A DNA stretch of 64,000 bases from Thermomonas haemolytica (lineage in GTDB: Bacteria; Pseudomonadota; Gammaproteobacteria; Xanthomonadales; Xanthomonadaceae). This document shows positions 33,729 through 42,448 of the stretch, one piece after another; positions within the stretch are counted from its first letter, which is position 1; each line of letters begins with the position of its first letter. The stretch lies in NCBI RefSeq assembly GCF_004346265.1, contig NZ_SMAP01000001.1:596110-660109 (forward strand), read 5' to 3'. Below the pieces are notes generated by a model that was not told where the DNA came from, ran no database searches, and saw only the letters and a program-made list of their open reading frames with translations. The translations under genes and the position numbers were made by a program.

Positions 33729-36619
33729 GCCAACTCCCATTCGATGGTAAATAGCGGGCGCTCTTCGACCTGCTGGTGGAGCTGCGCCTCCAGCTGGCTG
33801 ATGAGGTCGTTGCGTTTTGCTTCGACTTCATCTTGCCGGATGAACAACTCGCGCCGCAGCTTGCTGCGCCTGGCCTCCAGTTCGCGCTGCTTTTTTTGCC
33901 ACGAGAGCTTTTCTTCCAGTGTGGGCGAGGTCGCTGCCGTGCGGCGCACTTCCTTGATCTCGCGATCGATTTCCTTGATTTCCTGCTCCAGCCCCAGCTT
34001 GAGGTCGTCCGCCCAGGCGTCCAGCTTCTGCACTTCCTGCTCGAAGTAGCCGAGGTTGCGCTGGTTGATCTCCCGCAGCATTGCGGTCTTTCGACCTTCC
34101 ACGTCGGCGTCCAAGGTGGCGTTGCCCGCGTTGTGGAACAGGCCCACCGGACGTAGGGTGGCAGGCAGGCGCAGCAGCTTCTCTGGGTCTTCCTCGGCCA
34201 AGGCGACGCCATCGGTGGTGACGGCTGCGACCAGTAGGTGCTGTTCCTGACGACCCAGCGCTTCGACCGTCAGCAGCTTGCAGGTGAGCCATCCGGCTTT
34301 ACCGCGATACGGCTCCAGGGTGCTGATTCGGGTGCCGTGGGCGCCATAGTCGAACACCAGTTTGGCTTCCCCCAGCTCGCGGCATTTGGCGCGATGGATC
34401 ACCCATTGCGCCAGCGGGTGATGGATGCGGTAGAGGTGCGCTTCGCCAGAACGACGCGGCAGTTCGTAGCGGCCAAGATCGATGCCCTCGATGCCACTGG
34501 CCGCGATGCCATCTGGTGCGCGTCGCAGCGTGAAGCCCTCATCGTCGAAGTCGGCGCAACCGTCCAACTCCGTCCGGGTTAGATCCATCAATATGCGCTC
34601 GAAGCGATTACGCGCACTGCGGCTGTCCTCCGCGCGGACGCGGAGCTTGTCCTGCACCTCCTCGTCGAAGTTCTCCAGCAAAATCTGCCGCGCTTTGACC
34701 ATGGCCTCGTTGATCTCGCTGGAAAGCTCGAGTTGGAGCTGCTCGAAGCTGGCCTTGATCTCATGGGGTTCACGGCAGTTTTGATAGATCTCCGCGATTC
34801 GCCGCTCGAAGTCCACGCCCGATCCGATCGCGCCCAGCACTTCGTCGCTGGCCCCGAACACGCCTTCGAAGAGTTGGAACTTTTGTGACAGCAATTCATA
34901 GACGCGTCTGTCCGCCTCGTTGGTCAAGTCGACGAAATTGACCACGACCACGTCGTGCTTCTGCCCGTAGCGGTGGCAGCGCCCGATGCGCTGTTCGATG
35001 CGCTGCGGATTCCACGGCAGGTCGTAGTTGATGACGAGTGAGCAGAATTGCAGGTTGATGCCTTCCGCGCCCGCTTCGGTGGCGATCATCACCGTGCCAC
35101 GTTCTTTGAAGTGCTCAACCAGTGCAGCGCGGGTGTCGGCGGTCTTGGAGCCGGTGATGCGGTCCGTGCCCTCGTGGCGTTTGAGCCAATCCTTGTAAAT
35201 GGCTTGCGCGCGGGCATCGCTGTTGGTGCCATTGAAGAGGACGATGCCGTCTCCGTAGGGCGTGTCAGCCAACAGGCTCAAGAGGTAATCCTGCGTGCGT
35301 CGGGACTCGGTGAAGATGATGGCCTTTTTGGCCGCACCCAGCCGTTCCAGTTCAGCGAAGGCCTTGTCCAAGGCCGTGAGCAGTGCGCGGCCCTTGGCGT
35401 TTTCTCGAATACGAGTGGCCAGGTTCCTGAAATGGCGCAGCTCGTCAATTTCGGTCGAGATGGCGGCGCGTTCTTCCTGGCTGAGCGCTGCAGTATCTGG
35501 TTCTGGAGCTTCCACGCTCTCGACAAATTCCTCGGCGGTCTCGTCCAGCGACTCGTAGTCTTCGTCCAGTTCGTCCGTCAGGTCGACGACGGGCGATGCG
35601 TCGAGCACGCCTTGCAGGCGCTTGGCCATCGTTTCCAGCGCGCCCGCAATGGCGTGCGTGCTGGACGCCAAGAGCTTCCACAGCACAAGCGTGATCAGCT
35701 GGCGCTGGCTCTGTGGCAGCGCCTTGAGGTTGGGGCGACGCAGGTATTCGGCGACGAGACGGGAGAGCTCTTGTTCCTCGCTCGATGGGGTGAACTCCTG
35801 CACGATGGCGCGCCGCGCCGTGTAGGAAACATAGGGCTGCACCTGGCGGCGCAAAGTACGTTTGCAGACGGCGGCCAGCCGTTCGCGTAAAGCGCCGAAG
35901 GCTTGATCCCGGCCATTGGCGGCGAACTGCGTGCGGAAGCTGTCCAGATCACCGAAGACACGATCGTCGATGAGGCTGACAAGGCCATAGAGTTCCAGCA
36001 ACGAGTTCTGCAAGGGTGTGGCCGTGAGCAGCACCTTGGAATGGACGTGGGCCAAAGCCTCCTTGAGCGTTCTAGCGATGACGTTGCTGGTCTTGTAAAC
36101 GTTGCGCAGGCGATGGGCTTCGTCAAGGACGACCAGGTCCCACTCGATCTCTTTGATGTCTTTGGCCTTTGCCTTGGCGAACTGGTAGGAGCAGATCACG
36201 GGGCCGGAGGGCATCAGAAACGGGTTTTGCCGCTCCTGCTTGGCGATGCGGTTGTAGCTCTTGGCTTCGAGGATCAACCCCTGCAGGCTGAACTTGTCTT
36301 GCAATTCCTGATGCCACTGCTTGCGCAGGTTGGCCGGGACGATGATGAGAATCCTGCGCCGCCGCTCCGCCCAGCGCTGGGAAATCACCAGGCCCGCTTC
36401 AATGGTCTTGCCGAGGCCGACTTCGTCGGCAAGGATGACTCCGCGCGAGAGCGGGTTGCGGCAAGCGAAGAGGGCCGCATCGACCTGATGCGGGTTGAGA
36501 TCGACCTGCGAATCGACCAACGTCGAGGCCAACGACTCCACGGTGTCGCCCGCCGCGCGGCGCGTGAGCAGCCACGCGATGTACTGGCTTTGATGCGGCG
36601 TCAGTAGCGGTTGCGTCAT
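33725..36619 (-). CDS. SNF2-family helicase (DrmD/RapA-like)
   Basis: A 964-aa SNF2 ATPase: motif I DEVGLGKTIEAGLV, motif II DEAHRLRN, motif III LTATPLQNS, and C-terminal lobe motifs IATEAGAEGINLQF and QRIGRCHRYGQ. An acidic insert (about residues 380-420) lies between the two lobes, and a long charged coiled coil (about residues 830-960) follows. SNF2 helicases of this size occur as DrmD in DISARM and in other anti-phage loci, and as RapA in transcription. Here no DISARM partner (DrmA, DrmB, DrmC) is present. The start at 36619 overlaps the HTH gene stop by ATGA. Confidence 0.92.
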   Translation of the reverse strand: MTQPLLTPHQSQYIAWLLTRRAAGDTVESLASTLVDSQVDLNPHQVDAALFACRNPLSRGVILADEVGLGKTIEAGLVISQRWAERRRRILIIVPANLRKQWHQELQDKFSLQGLILEAKSYNRIAKQERQNPFLMPSGPVICSYQFAKAKAKDIKEIEWDLVVLDEAHRLRNVYKTSNVIARTLKEALAHVHSKVLLTATPLQNSLLELYGLVSLIDDRVFGDLDSFRTQFAANGRDQAFGALRERLAAVCKRTLRRQVQPYVSYTARRAIVQEFTPSSEEQELSRLVAEYLRRPNLKALPQSQRQLITLVLWKLLASSTHAIAGALETMAKRLQGVLDASPVVDLTDELDEDYESLDETAEEFVESVEAPEPDTAALSQEERAAISTEIDELRHFRNLATRIRENAKGRALLTALDKAFAELERLGAAKKAIIFTESRRTQDYLLSLLADTPYGDGIVLFNGTNSDARAQAIYKDWLKRHEGTDRITGSKTADTRAALVEHFKERGTVMIATEAGAEGINLQFCSLVINYDLPWNPQRIEQRIGRCHRYGQKHDVVVVNFVDLTNEADRRVYELLSQKFQLFEGVFGASDEVLGAIGSGVDFERRIAEIYQNCREPHEIKASFEQLQLELSSEINEAMVKARQILLENFDEEVQDKLRVRAEDSRSARNRFERILMDLTRTELDGCADFDDEGFTLRRAPDGIAASGIEGIDLGRYELPRRSGEAHLYRIHHPLAQWVIHRAKCRELGEAKLVFDYGAHGTRISTLEPYRGKAGWLTCKLLTVEALGRQEQHLLVAAVTTDGVALAEEDPEKLLRLPATLRPVGLFHNAGNATLDADVEGRKTAMLREINQRNLGYFEQEVQKLDAWADDLKLGLEQEIKEIDREIKEVRRTAATSPTLEEKLSWQKKQRELEARRSKLRRELFIRQDEVEAKRNDLISQLEAQLHQQVEERPLFTIEWELA

Positions 36620-36819
36620 TTCCGTCCCTTGGGCTTTACCTCGTTGATGCTTGCGGCGATCCAGCGATCCAGCTCGGAACGCCGGAAACGCCACGTCCCG
36701 CCGAGCTTGAACGCAGGAATCTCCCCGCTTGCTGCGAGCCGATAGATCGTGCGCTTGCCCGCCTTCAGGTAGGCCGCGACCTCGTCCAAGGTCAGGATGT
36801 CGCCATCAGGCTCTGCCAT
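36616..36819 (-). CDS. Excisionase-type HTH DNA-binding protein
   Basis: A 67-aa protein of the HTH_17/excisionase (MerR-like) family. LTLDEVAAYLKAGKRTIYRLAASGEI is the winged-helix core, followed by PAFKLGGTWRFRRSELDRWI. It is first in the defence operon and overlaps the helicase by ATGA. Such small proteins either act as excisionases or regulate the promoter of their own operon. Since no integrase gene is visible in the island, a transcriptional role is more likely. An inverted repeat lies just upstream (36832-36863). Confidence 0.88.
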   Translation of the reverse strand: MAEPDGDILTLDEVAAYLKAGKRTIYRLAASGEIPAFKLGGTWRFRRSELDRWIAASINEVKPKGRK

Positions 36820-36831
36820 TGCCGTTTCTGC

Positions 36832-36863
36832 GCAAACGTTGAAGTTTTACTGCCAAAGTTTGC
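36832..36863 (-). promoter_or_regulatory. Candidate operator upstream of the defence operon
   Basis: GCAAAC at 36832-36837 and GTTTGC at 36858-36863 form a 6-bp inverted repeat with a 20-bp spacer, 13 bp upstream of the HTH gene start. The second arm lies next to a palindromic TTTGCAAA-like stretch. The location fits autoregulation by the HTH protein. I see no convincing -35/-10 pair, so this is a weak inference. Confidence 0.3.
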
Positions 36864-37370
36864 AAATTCTCCCACATAGGGGCGACGCTGAACAGTTTGA
36901 CGCGCCACCCGATCACAAAACGGTTATCGGTCGCGAACTGCAGCAGAAGGCCCACGCGCTGGTAGGCGCTCTGAGTATCGAAACGGCCAAATTCTCTAAT
37001 CCTTGTCCGCAAGGATGCGCGCGTTAGCATTTGCGTCGGGAATGGGGCGCGGGTTTGGTTCCGGGTTCCGCCACCACGTTTCCACGCCCACCCTTCTCGG
37101 TTGGGCGTTTTGCTTTGGGCCTTGCGCGACACCACGCGGGCTGCGGTGTCGATCTGCGTGTGCCACGCTAGGTGGTGCCGCGCCTGAAGTCACCAGGTTG
37201 GACTCTCTATTTGCTCTTAAGTTCTCTCGAAACCTGCGCTAGCTTCTTCGCGCCAGCACACACGACGCCCCCTCTTTCGAACAGCACCGCGATCTGGAGT
37301 CCAATCCCCGACGATAAGGAGATTGGACGTGAAGAAGCGTTGTACCGAAGCATGCGGGCAGCCGCGCCGG
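36864..37370. other. Gene-poor right flank of the island
   Basis: About 500 bp with no convincing gene; short open frames here have unusual composition and no recognisable domain. The left part (to about 37000) is AT-richer like the island. From about 37020 the sequence becomes GC-rich and contains GCCACCA (37070-37076) just before a terminator-like hairpin at 37085. This may mark the right boundary of the insertion. Confidence 0.5.
37085..37111 (+). terminator. Orphan plus-strand terminator at the island's right edge
   Basis: CGCCCA at 37085-37090 pairs with TGGGCG at 37102-37107, with two more G-C pairs inside after a mismatch, and TTTT follows at 37108-37111. No plus-strand gene precedes it inside the island. 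It could be the original terminator of tRNA-Phe, displaced by the insertion. Confidence 0.5.
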
Positions 37371-38297
37371 TCAGCCGAGTAGCGCTTCCAGCACTGCCAT
37401 GCGCACGGCGACGCCGTTAGCGACTTGGGCGAGGACGCGCGATTGCGGGCCGTCGGCGACGGCATCGGTGATTTCCACGCCGCGGTTCATCGGGCCGGGG
37501 TGCATGACGATGGCGTCCGGGGCGGCGCGGCGCAGGCGGGCCTCGGTGAGGCCGTAAGCGCGGTGGTAGTCGTCGAGCGACGCGACCAGGCCCTCGGCCA
37601 TGCGCTCGCGCTGCAGGCGCAGCATCATCACCGCGTCCACGCCGTCCAGCGCGGCGTCGAGGTCGTGGCTGACCGCGCAGCCGGCCAGGGTGTCGTCGTC
37701 CGGCAGCAGGGCCGTCGGACCGCACACACGGATCTCACCGCAGCCCAGCGCGCGCAGGGCATGCAGGTCGCTGCGCGCGACCCGGGAGTGCTTCACGTCG
37801 CCGACGATCACCACTTTGAGCTTCGAGAAATCCTCGCCCTTGGCCTGGCGCAGGGTGAGCATGTCCAGCAGGCCCTGGGTGGGATGGTGGCTGCGGCCAT
37901 CGCCGGCGTTGAGCACCGCCACGCCGGGGTTCGCCGCCTCGGCCAGCGCCGCCACCGCGCCATCACCCTTATGCCGGATGATGAACCCGCGCACGCCCAT
38001 CGCCTGGATGGTGCGGAAGGTATCGAGGTCGGTCTCGCCCTTGGTGGTGGAGGCGGTGGAGGCATCGAAATTGAGCACCTGCGCGCCCAGTCGCTGCGCG
38101 GCGAGCTGGAAGCTGAGGCGGGTGCGGGTGGAGGGCTCGAAGAACAGCGTGCACACCGCCACCCCGGCCAGCGCGGCGGGCGCCTGCGCGCCCTCGGCGA
38201 ACATCTGCGCGCGGCGCAGCAGGGTGTCGAGGCGTGCGGCCGGCAGGCGGACGAGATCAAGCAGGTGATGGGCGTGGTCGGTGCTGGAAGGGATCAT
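37371..38297 (-). CDS. pyrB: Aspartate carbamoyltransferase catalytic chain
   Basis: A 308-aa enzyme of pyrimidine biosynthesis that makes N-carbamoyl-aspartate. Motifs are FFEPSTRTRLSFQ (carbamoyl-phosphate loop), the STTKGETDLDT loop, HPTQGLLDML, VGDVKHSRVARS, MMLRLQRERM and MHPGPMNRGVEI. The length is normal for a catalytic subunit, and no pyrI regulatory gene is visible. It is followed upstream by ruvX (minus strand) and lies right at the border of the island. Confidence 0.96.
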   Translation of the reverse strand: MIPSSTDHAHHLLDLVRLPAARLDTLLRRAQMFAEGAQAPAALAGVAVCTLFFEPSTRTRLSFQLAAQRLGAQVLNFDASTASTTKGETDLDTFRTIQAMGVRGFIIRHKGDGAVAALAEAANPGVAVLNAGDGRSHHPTQGLLDMLTLRQAKGEDFSKLKVVIVGDVKHSRVARSDLHALRALGCGEIRVCGPTALLPDDDTLAGCAVSHDLDAALDGVDAVMMLRLQRERMAEGLVASLDDYHRAYGLTEARLRRAAPDAIVMHPGPMNRGVEITDAVADGPQSRVLAQVANGVAVRMAVLEALLG

Positions 38298-38333
38298 GTG
38301 GGCGGGTGGCGGGGATGCGGGAAAGCGGAAGGA

Positions 38334-38813
38334 TCAGGGCAACGGATGGGCATCGCGCGGCGCGGCCAGCCAGCGCTCGACGATCACCGCCGCGGCCACC
38401 GCGTCCAGCACCTCGGCATCGCGCCGCTTGCGGCGGCCATCGGCGCGGGCGGCGGCGAACCGGCGCGCGGCCTCCTGCGAGCTGTTGCGTTCATCGACCA
38501 TCACCACCGGCAGCCCGCTGCGGCGCTGCAGCTCCAGCGCGAACGCGCGCGCGGCCTTGCGGATCGGCTGGTCGCCGCCGTCCAGGGTCATGGGATCGCC
38601 GACCACCAGGCCGTCCGGGCGCCACTGCCGCAGCAGGCGCTCGGCCTGCGCCCAGTCCGGGCCGGCGGCATGCACGTCGATCACCGCGACCGCGCTGGCG
38701 TTGCCAGTGAGCGCGTTGCCCACCGCCACGCCGATCCGGCGCAGGCCGACGTCGAACCCCAGCACGGTGCCGTCGGCGCGGATGGCGGGCGCGGCGGCGG
38801 GCGGCGTGCTCAT
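38334..38813 (-). CDS. ruvX: Putative pre-16S rRNA nuclease / Holliday junction resolvase-like (YqgF)
   Basis: A 159-aa RNase H-fold nuclease. GTVLGFDVGLRRIGVAVGN carries the first catalytic Asp, VVGDPMTLDG the middle motif, and VMVDERNSSQEAARRF with AEVLDAVAAAVI the final acidic residues. YqgF/RuvX trims the 16S rRNA 5' end. The start at 38813 overlaps the yqgE stop (ATGA); yqgE-ruvX-pyrB is a conserved order in gammaproteobacteria. Confidence 0.94.
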   Translation of the reverse strand: MSTPPAAAPAIRADGTVLGFDVGLRRIGVAVGNALTGNASAVAVIDVHAAGPDWAQAERLLRQWRPDGLVVGDPMTLDGGDQPIRKAARAFALELQRRSGLPVVMVDERNSSQEAARRFAAARADGRRKRRDAEVLDAVAAAVIVERWLAAPRDAHPLP

Positions 38814-39376
38814 GCGTGCCCGCTGTGGCTGGCGTGGTTCAGCAGGTCGATGCCGATGCTGCCGGCCGCGGCCTGCCAGCGTTGCGCCAGCGGCAGATGG
38901 AACAGCACGTCGGCGCGGTTGGGGGCCAGCAGCCAGCTGTCGTCCAGCAGCTCCTGCTCCAGCTGGCCGGCGCCCCAGCCGGCGCAACCCAGGGCCACCA
39001 GCGCCTGCGGCGGGCCCTCGCCGCGCGCCATCGCCTCCAGCACGTCGCGCGAGGTGGTCAGGTAGAGGCCATCGCCCACCGCCAGGCTGGAATCGTAGGG
39101 CTGCCCGCCGTCGTGCAGGACGAAGCCGCGCTCCGGGTGCACCGGGCCACCGGCCAGCACCGCCTGCGCCTGCAGCGCGGGATCCTCGCTGGCGATGCCC
39201 ATCTGCCGCAGCACCTCGCCCACGGTGTACTCGGAGGCGCGGTTGACGACGATGCCCATCGCGCCATCGGCATCGTGCTGGCAGATCAGGGTGACGCTGC
39301 GTTCGAAATAACGGTCGCGCAGCGAAGGCAGCGCGATCAGCAGGTGGTTGCCGAAGTTCTGGCGGGGCGGTTCCAT
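38810..39376 (-). CDS. YqgE/AlgH family protein
   Basis: A 188-aa DUF179 protein: NHLLIALPSLRDRYFERSVTLICQHD at the N-terminus, then GIVVNRASEYTVGEVL, LAGGPVHPERGFVLHD and LGCAGWGAGQLEQEL. The family (AlgH in Pseudomonas) is linked to regulation but has no proven reaction. It overlaps ruvX by ATGA. The length is normal. Confidence 0.95.
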   Translation of the reverse strand: MEPPRQNFGNHLLIALPSLRDRYFERSVTLICQHDADGAMGIVVNRASEYTVGEVLRQMGIASEDPALQAQAVLAGGPVHPERGFVLHDGGQPYDSSLAVGDGLYLTTSRDVLEAMARGEGPPQALVALGCAGWGAGQLEQELLDDSWLLAPNRADVLFHLPLAQRWQAAAGSIGIDLLNHASHSGHA

Positions 39377-39428
39377 GCGCGCATTCTAGCGCGCGGCCGG
39401 CGCCCGCCAGCGCCCCCGTGGGCCGCCG

Positions 39429-40562
39429 TCAGCGCCCGACTTCGGCCACTTCCACCCCGTCCAGGCCCTGCGCCAGGGTGCGCACGTCGCCGCCCTGCGC
39501 CAGCTTGATGCGCAGCCGCACCTCGTTGGCGGAGTCGGCGTAGCGCAGCGCGTCCTCGTAGCTGATCTCGCCGGCCTGGTACAGCTCGAACAGGCTCTGG
39601 TCGAAGGTCTTCATGCCGAGCTGCACGGATTCCTTCATCACTTCCTTCAGCTTGTGCACCTCGCCGTCGCGGATGTAGTCCTGCACCAGCGGGGTGCCCA
39701 GCAGGATCTCCATCGCCACCCGCCGCGCCTTGCCGTCGGGGGTGGGGATCAGCTGCTGCGCCACCACGCCCTTGAGGTTGAGCGAGAGGTCCATCAGCAG
39801 CTGGTTGCGACGGTCCTCGGGGAAGAAGTTGATGATGCGGTCCATTGCCTGGTTGGCGTTGTTGGCATGCAGGGTCGCCAGCACCAGGTGGCCGGTCTCG
39901 GCGAACGCGATCGCGTGGTCCATGCCCTCGCGGGTGCGGATCTCGCCGATCATGATCACGTCGGGGGCCTGGCGCAGGGTGTTCTTCAGCGCGTTCTCCC
40001 AGCTGTCGGTGTCGATCCCGACCTCGCGCTGGGTGATGATGCAGCCGTCGTGCTTGTGCACGAACTCGATCGGGTCCTCGATGGTGATGATGTGGCCGGT
40101 CGAGTTCTGGTTGCGGTAGCCGATCATCGCCGCCAGCGAGGTGGACTTGCCGGTGCCGGTGGCGCCCACGAACAGGATGATCCCGCGCTTGGTCATCGCC
40201 AGGGTCTTGATGATCGGCGGCAGGTTGAGCTCCTCGACCGTGGGGATCCGGGTCTCGATCCGGCGCAGCACCATGCCCACCTGGTTGCGCTGGTAGAAGC
40301 AGCTCACGCGGAAGCGGCCGACCCCGGCCACGCCGATCGCGAAATTGCACTCGTGGGTCTTCTCGAACTCCTCTCGCTGCTGCGGCGTCATCACGTTGAG
40401 CACGAGGTCGCGGCTCTGCTGCGAGGTCAGCGGGTTCTGGGTGATCGGGCTGATCTTGCCGTTCACCTTCATCGACGGCGGCATGCCGGCGGTGATGAAC
40501 AGGTCCGACGCTTTCTGGTGCGCCATCAGCTTGAGGAACGAGGTGAAGTCGATGCTGCTCAT
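39429..40562 (-). CDS. pilU: Type IV pilus retraction ATPase PilU
   Basis: A 377-aa hexameric secretion-type ATPase that works with PilT in pilus retraction. Walker A VGATGTGKSTSLAAMI, the Asp box and Walker B region RQAPDVIMIGEIRTREGMDHA, and the His box ATLHANNANQAMDRI. The N-terminus MSSIDFTSFLKLMAHQKASD and the long C-terminus after EVRLRIKLAQGGD mark it as PilU rather than PilT. It follows pilT by 24 bp. Confidence 0.95.
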   Translation of the reverse strand: MSSIDFTSFLKLMAHQKASDLFITAGMPPSMKVNGKISPITQNPLTSQQSRDLVLNVMTPQQREEFEKTHECNFAIGVAGVGRFRVSCFYQRNQVGMVLRRIETRIPTVEELNLPPIIKTLAMTKRGIILFVGATGTGKSTSLAAMIGYRNQNSTGHIITIEDPIEFVHKHDGCIITQREVGIDTDSWENALKNTLRQAPDVIMIGEIRTREGMDHAIAFAETGHLVLATLHANNANQAMDRIINFFPEDRRNQLLMDLSLNLKGVVAQQLIPTPDGKARRVAMEILLGTPLVQDYIRDGEVHKLKEVMKESVQLGMKTFDQSLFELYQAGEISYEDALRYADSANEVRLRIKLAQGGDVRTLAQGLDGVEVAEVGR

Positions 40563-40586
40563 CGGAATGCTCCTGCGCGGGGGCGC

Positions 40587-41624
40587 TTATTCGAACAACC
40601 GCTTGTCCTTGGCGTATTCGCGGGCCTGCTGGCGGCTGACCATGCTGCGCTTCACCAGCTCCTGCAGGTGCTGGTCCAGGGTCTGCATGCCCTGGCCCTG
40701 GCCGGTCTGGATGGCCGAGTACATCTGCGCCACCTTGTCCTCGCGGATCAGGTTGCGGATGGCCGGGGTGCCGACCATGATCTCCCACGCCGCGGTGCGG
40801 CCGCCGCCGATCTTCTTCAGCAGCGCCTGGCTGATGACCGCGCGCAGGGACTCCGACAGCATCGAGCGCACCATCGGCTTCTCGCCGGCCGGGAACACGT
40901 CGATGATGCGGTCGATGGTCTTGGCCGCCGAGCTGGTGTGCAGGGTCGCGAACACCAGGTGGCCGGTCTCGGCCGCGGTCAGCGCCAGGCGGATGGTCTC
41001 GAGGTCGCGCAGCTCGCCGACCAGGATGTAGTCCGGGTCCTCGCGCAGCGCCGAGCGCAGGGCCTCGTTGAAGCCGTGGGTGTCGCGGTGGACCTCGCGC
41101 TGGTTGATCAGGCACTTCTGCGAGGTGTGCACGAACTCGATCGGATCCTCGACCGAGAGGATGTGCGCGTATTCGTTCTTGTTGATGTGGTCGATCATCG
41201 CCGCCAGGGTGGTCGACTTGCCCGAGCCGGTCGGACCGGTCACCAGGATCAGGCCCTGCGGCTGCTCGATCAGCTCCTTGAACACGCGCGGGCAGCCGAG
41301 ATCCTCCAGGGTCAGTACCTCAGAGGGAATGGTGCGGAACACCGCGCCGGCGCCGCGGTTCTGGTTGAACGCGTTGACGCGGAAGCGGGCCAGCGAGGGG
41401 ATCTCGAACGAGAAGTCCACCTCGAGGAATTCCTCGTAGTCGCGGCGCTGCTTGTCCGACATGATGTCGTAGATCAGCGCGTGCACCTGCTTGTGGTCCA
41501 GCGCGGGGATGTTGATCCGGCGCACGTCGCCGTCCACGCGGATCATCGGCGGCAGCCCTGCGGAAAGATGCAGGTCCGAGGCCTTGTTCTTGACCGAAAA
41601 TGCCAGAAGTTCGGCGATATCCAT
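40587..41624 (-). CDS. pilT: Type IV pilus twitching motility protein PilT
   Basis: A 345-aa pilus retraction ATPase. The N-terminus MDIAELLAFSVKNKASDLHL, Walker A VTGPTGSGKSTTLAAMI, IEFVHTSQKCLINQRE, the Walker B region REDPDYILVGELRD, HLVFATLHTSSAAKTIDR, and AIRNLIREDK (the AIRNLIRE motif needed for retraction) identify it. It is transcribed with pilU and is divergent from yggS, the common gammaproteobacterial arrangement. Confidence 0.97.
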   Translation of the reverse strand: MDIAELLAFSVKNKASDLHLSAGLPPMIRVDGDVRRINIPALDHKQVHALIYDIMSDKQRRDYEEFLEVDFSFEIPSLARFRVNAFNQNRGAGAVFRTIPSEVLTLEDLGCPRVFKELIEQPQGLILVTGPTGSGKSTTLAAMIDHINKNEYAHILSVEDPIEFVHTSQKCLINQREVHRDTHGFNEALRSALREDPDYILVGELRDLETIRLALTAAETGHLVFATLHTSSAAKTIDRIIDVFPAGEKPMVRSMLSESLRAVISQALLKKIGGGRTAAWEIMVGTPAIRNLIREDKVAQMYSAIQTGQGQGMQTLDQHLQELVKRSMVSRQQAREYAKDKRLFE

Positions 41625-41740
41625 GCGTAGCTCCCCAACGCGTCCTGATCGGTAGTCGCCGCCGTGCGGCCCAGCGCACGGTAGCATCGGTGGCACCCCG
41701 CAGGCAGTATGAGCACCATCCGCGCCCGCATTCAACCTCC

Positions 41741-42448
41741 GTGAGCACTTCCGCCGCCGCCCCGCCACCCCTGCAGGCGATCCTGTCTGCGATCGCCAAC
41801 GCAAAACCCCGCCCCGGCAGGCCAGCCGCCCGCCTGCTGGCGGTGTCCAAGACCCGCGGCGCCGAGGCGGTGGCGGCGCTGGCGGTGCAGGGCCAGCGCG
41901 CGTTCGGCGAGAACTACGTGCAGGAGGCCCTGCCCAAGATCGCCGCCCTGCGTGCGCTCGGGCTGGAATGGCACCTGATCGGCCACCTGCAGTCGAACAA
42001 GGCGCGCGAGGCCGCGCAGGCCTTCGACTGGGTGCAGAGCGTGGACCGCCCCAAGCTGGTCGAGGCGCTGGCCCGCCACCGCCCGCCCGAGGCCGGCCCG
42101 CTGAACGTGCTGGTGCAGGTGAACATCGACGACGAGGCCAGCAAATCCGGCTGCCGGCCGCAGGACGTGCCCGCGCTCGCGCAGGCGATCGCCGCCCAGC
42201 CCGCGCTGCGCCTGCGCGGGCTGATGGCGATCCCCGCCCCGGACCCGGACATGGCGCGCCGGCGCGCCGCGTTCCGCGCGATGTCCGCCCTGTTCGACAC
42301 CCTTGCCGCGCGCCACCCCGGGGTGGATACCCTGTCGATGGGGATGAGCGAGGACTACCTGGACGCGATCGCGGAAGGTGCGACCATGGTGCGCATCGGC
42401 AGCGCCCTGTTCGGGCCACGCCCGCCCAAGCAGGAGAAACCCGCATGA
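41741..42448 (+). CDS. yggS: YggS-family pyridoxal phosphate homeostasis protein
   Basis: A 235-aa PLP-binding TIM-barrel protein. LLAVSKTRGAEAV carries the Schiff-base Lys, followed by FGENYVQEALPKI, EWHLIGHLQSNK, VLVQVNIDDEASKSGC, GLMAIPAPDPD and the phosphate-binding LSMGMSEDYLDAIAEGATMVRIG. The start is a GTG at 41741; the frame upstream does not look coding. It overlaps proC by ATGA; yggS-proC is conserved. Confidence 0.94.
   Translation: MSTSAAAPPPLQAILSAIANAKPRPGRPAARLLAVSKTRGAEAVAALAVQGQRAFGENYVQEALPKIAALRALGLEWHLIGHLQSNKAREAAQAFDWVQSVDRPKLVEALARHRPPEAGPLNVLVQVNIDDEASKSGCRPQDVPALAQAIAAQPALRLRGLMAIPAPDPDMARRRAAFRAMSALFDTLAARHPGVDTLSMGMSEDYLDAIAEGATMVRIGSALFGPRPPKQEKPA

Noticed and set aside
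25877-36819. A complete DISARM or BREX system
   Set aside because: Only a DrmD-like helicase and a methyltransferase are present; DrmA, DrmB, DrmC, PglZ, BrxC and BrxL-like genes are absent.
25675-37076. Clear att direct repeat between the tRNA-Phe 3' end and the right flank
   Set aside because: Only GCCACCA is shared exactly; a 7-base match is too short to call an attachment site on its own.
36806-37135. A 109-aa minus-strand open frame
   Set aside because: It overlaps the start of the HTH gene and the terminator-like hairpin, and the product is Arg/Thr-rich without a recognisable domain or ribosome binding site.
25606-37370. Prophage or integrative element with integrase
   Set aside because: No integrase, structural, lysis or replication genes are visible in the interval.
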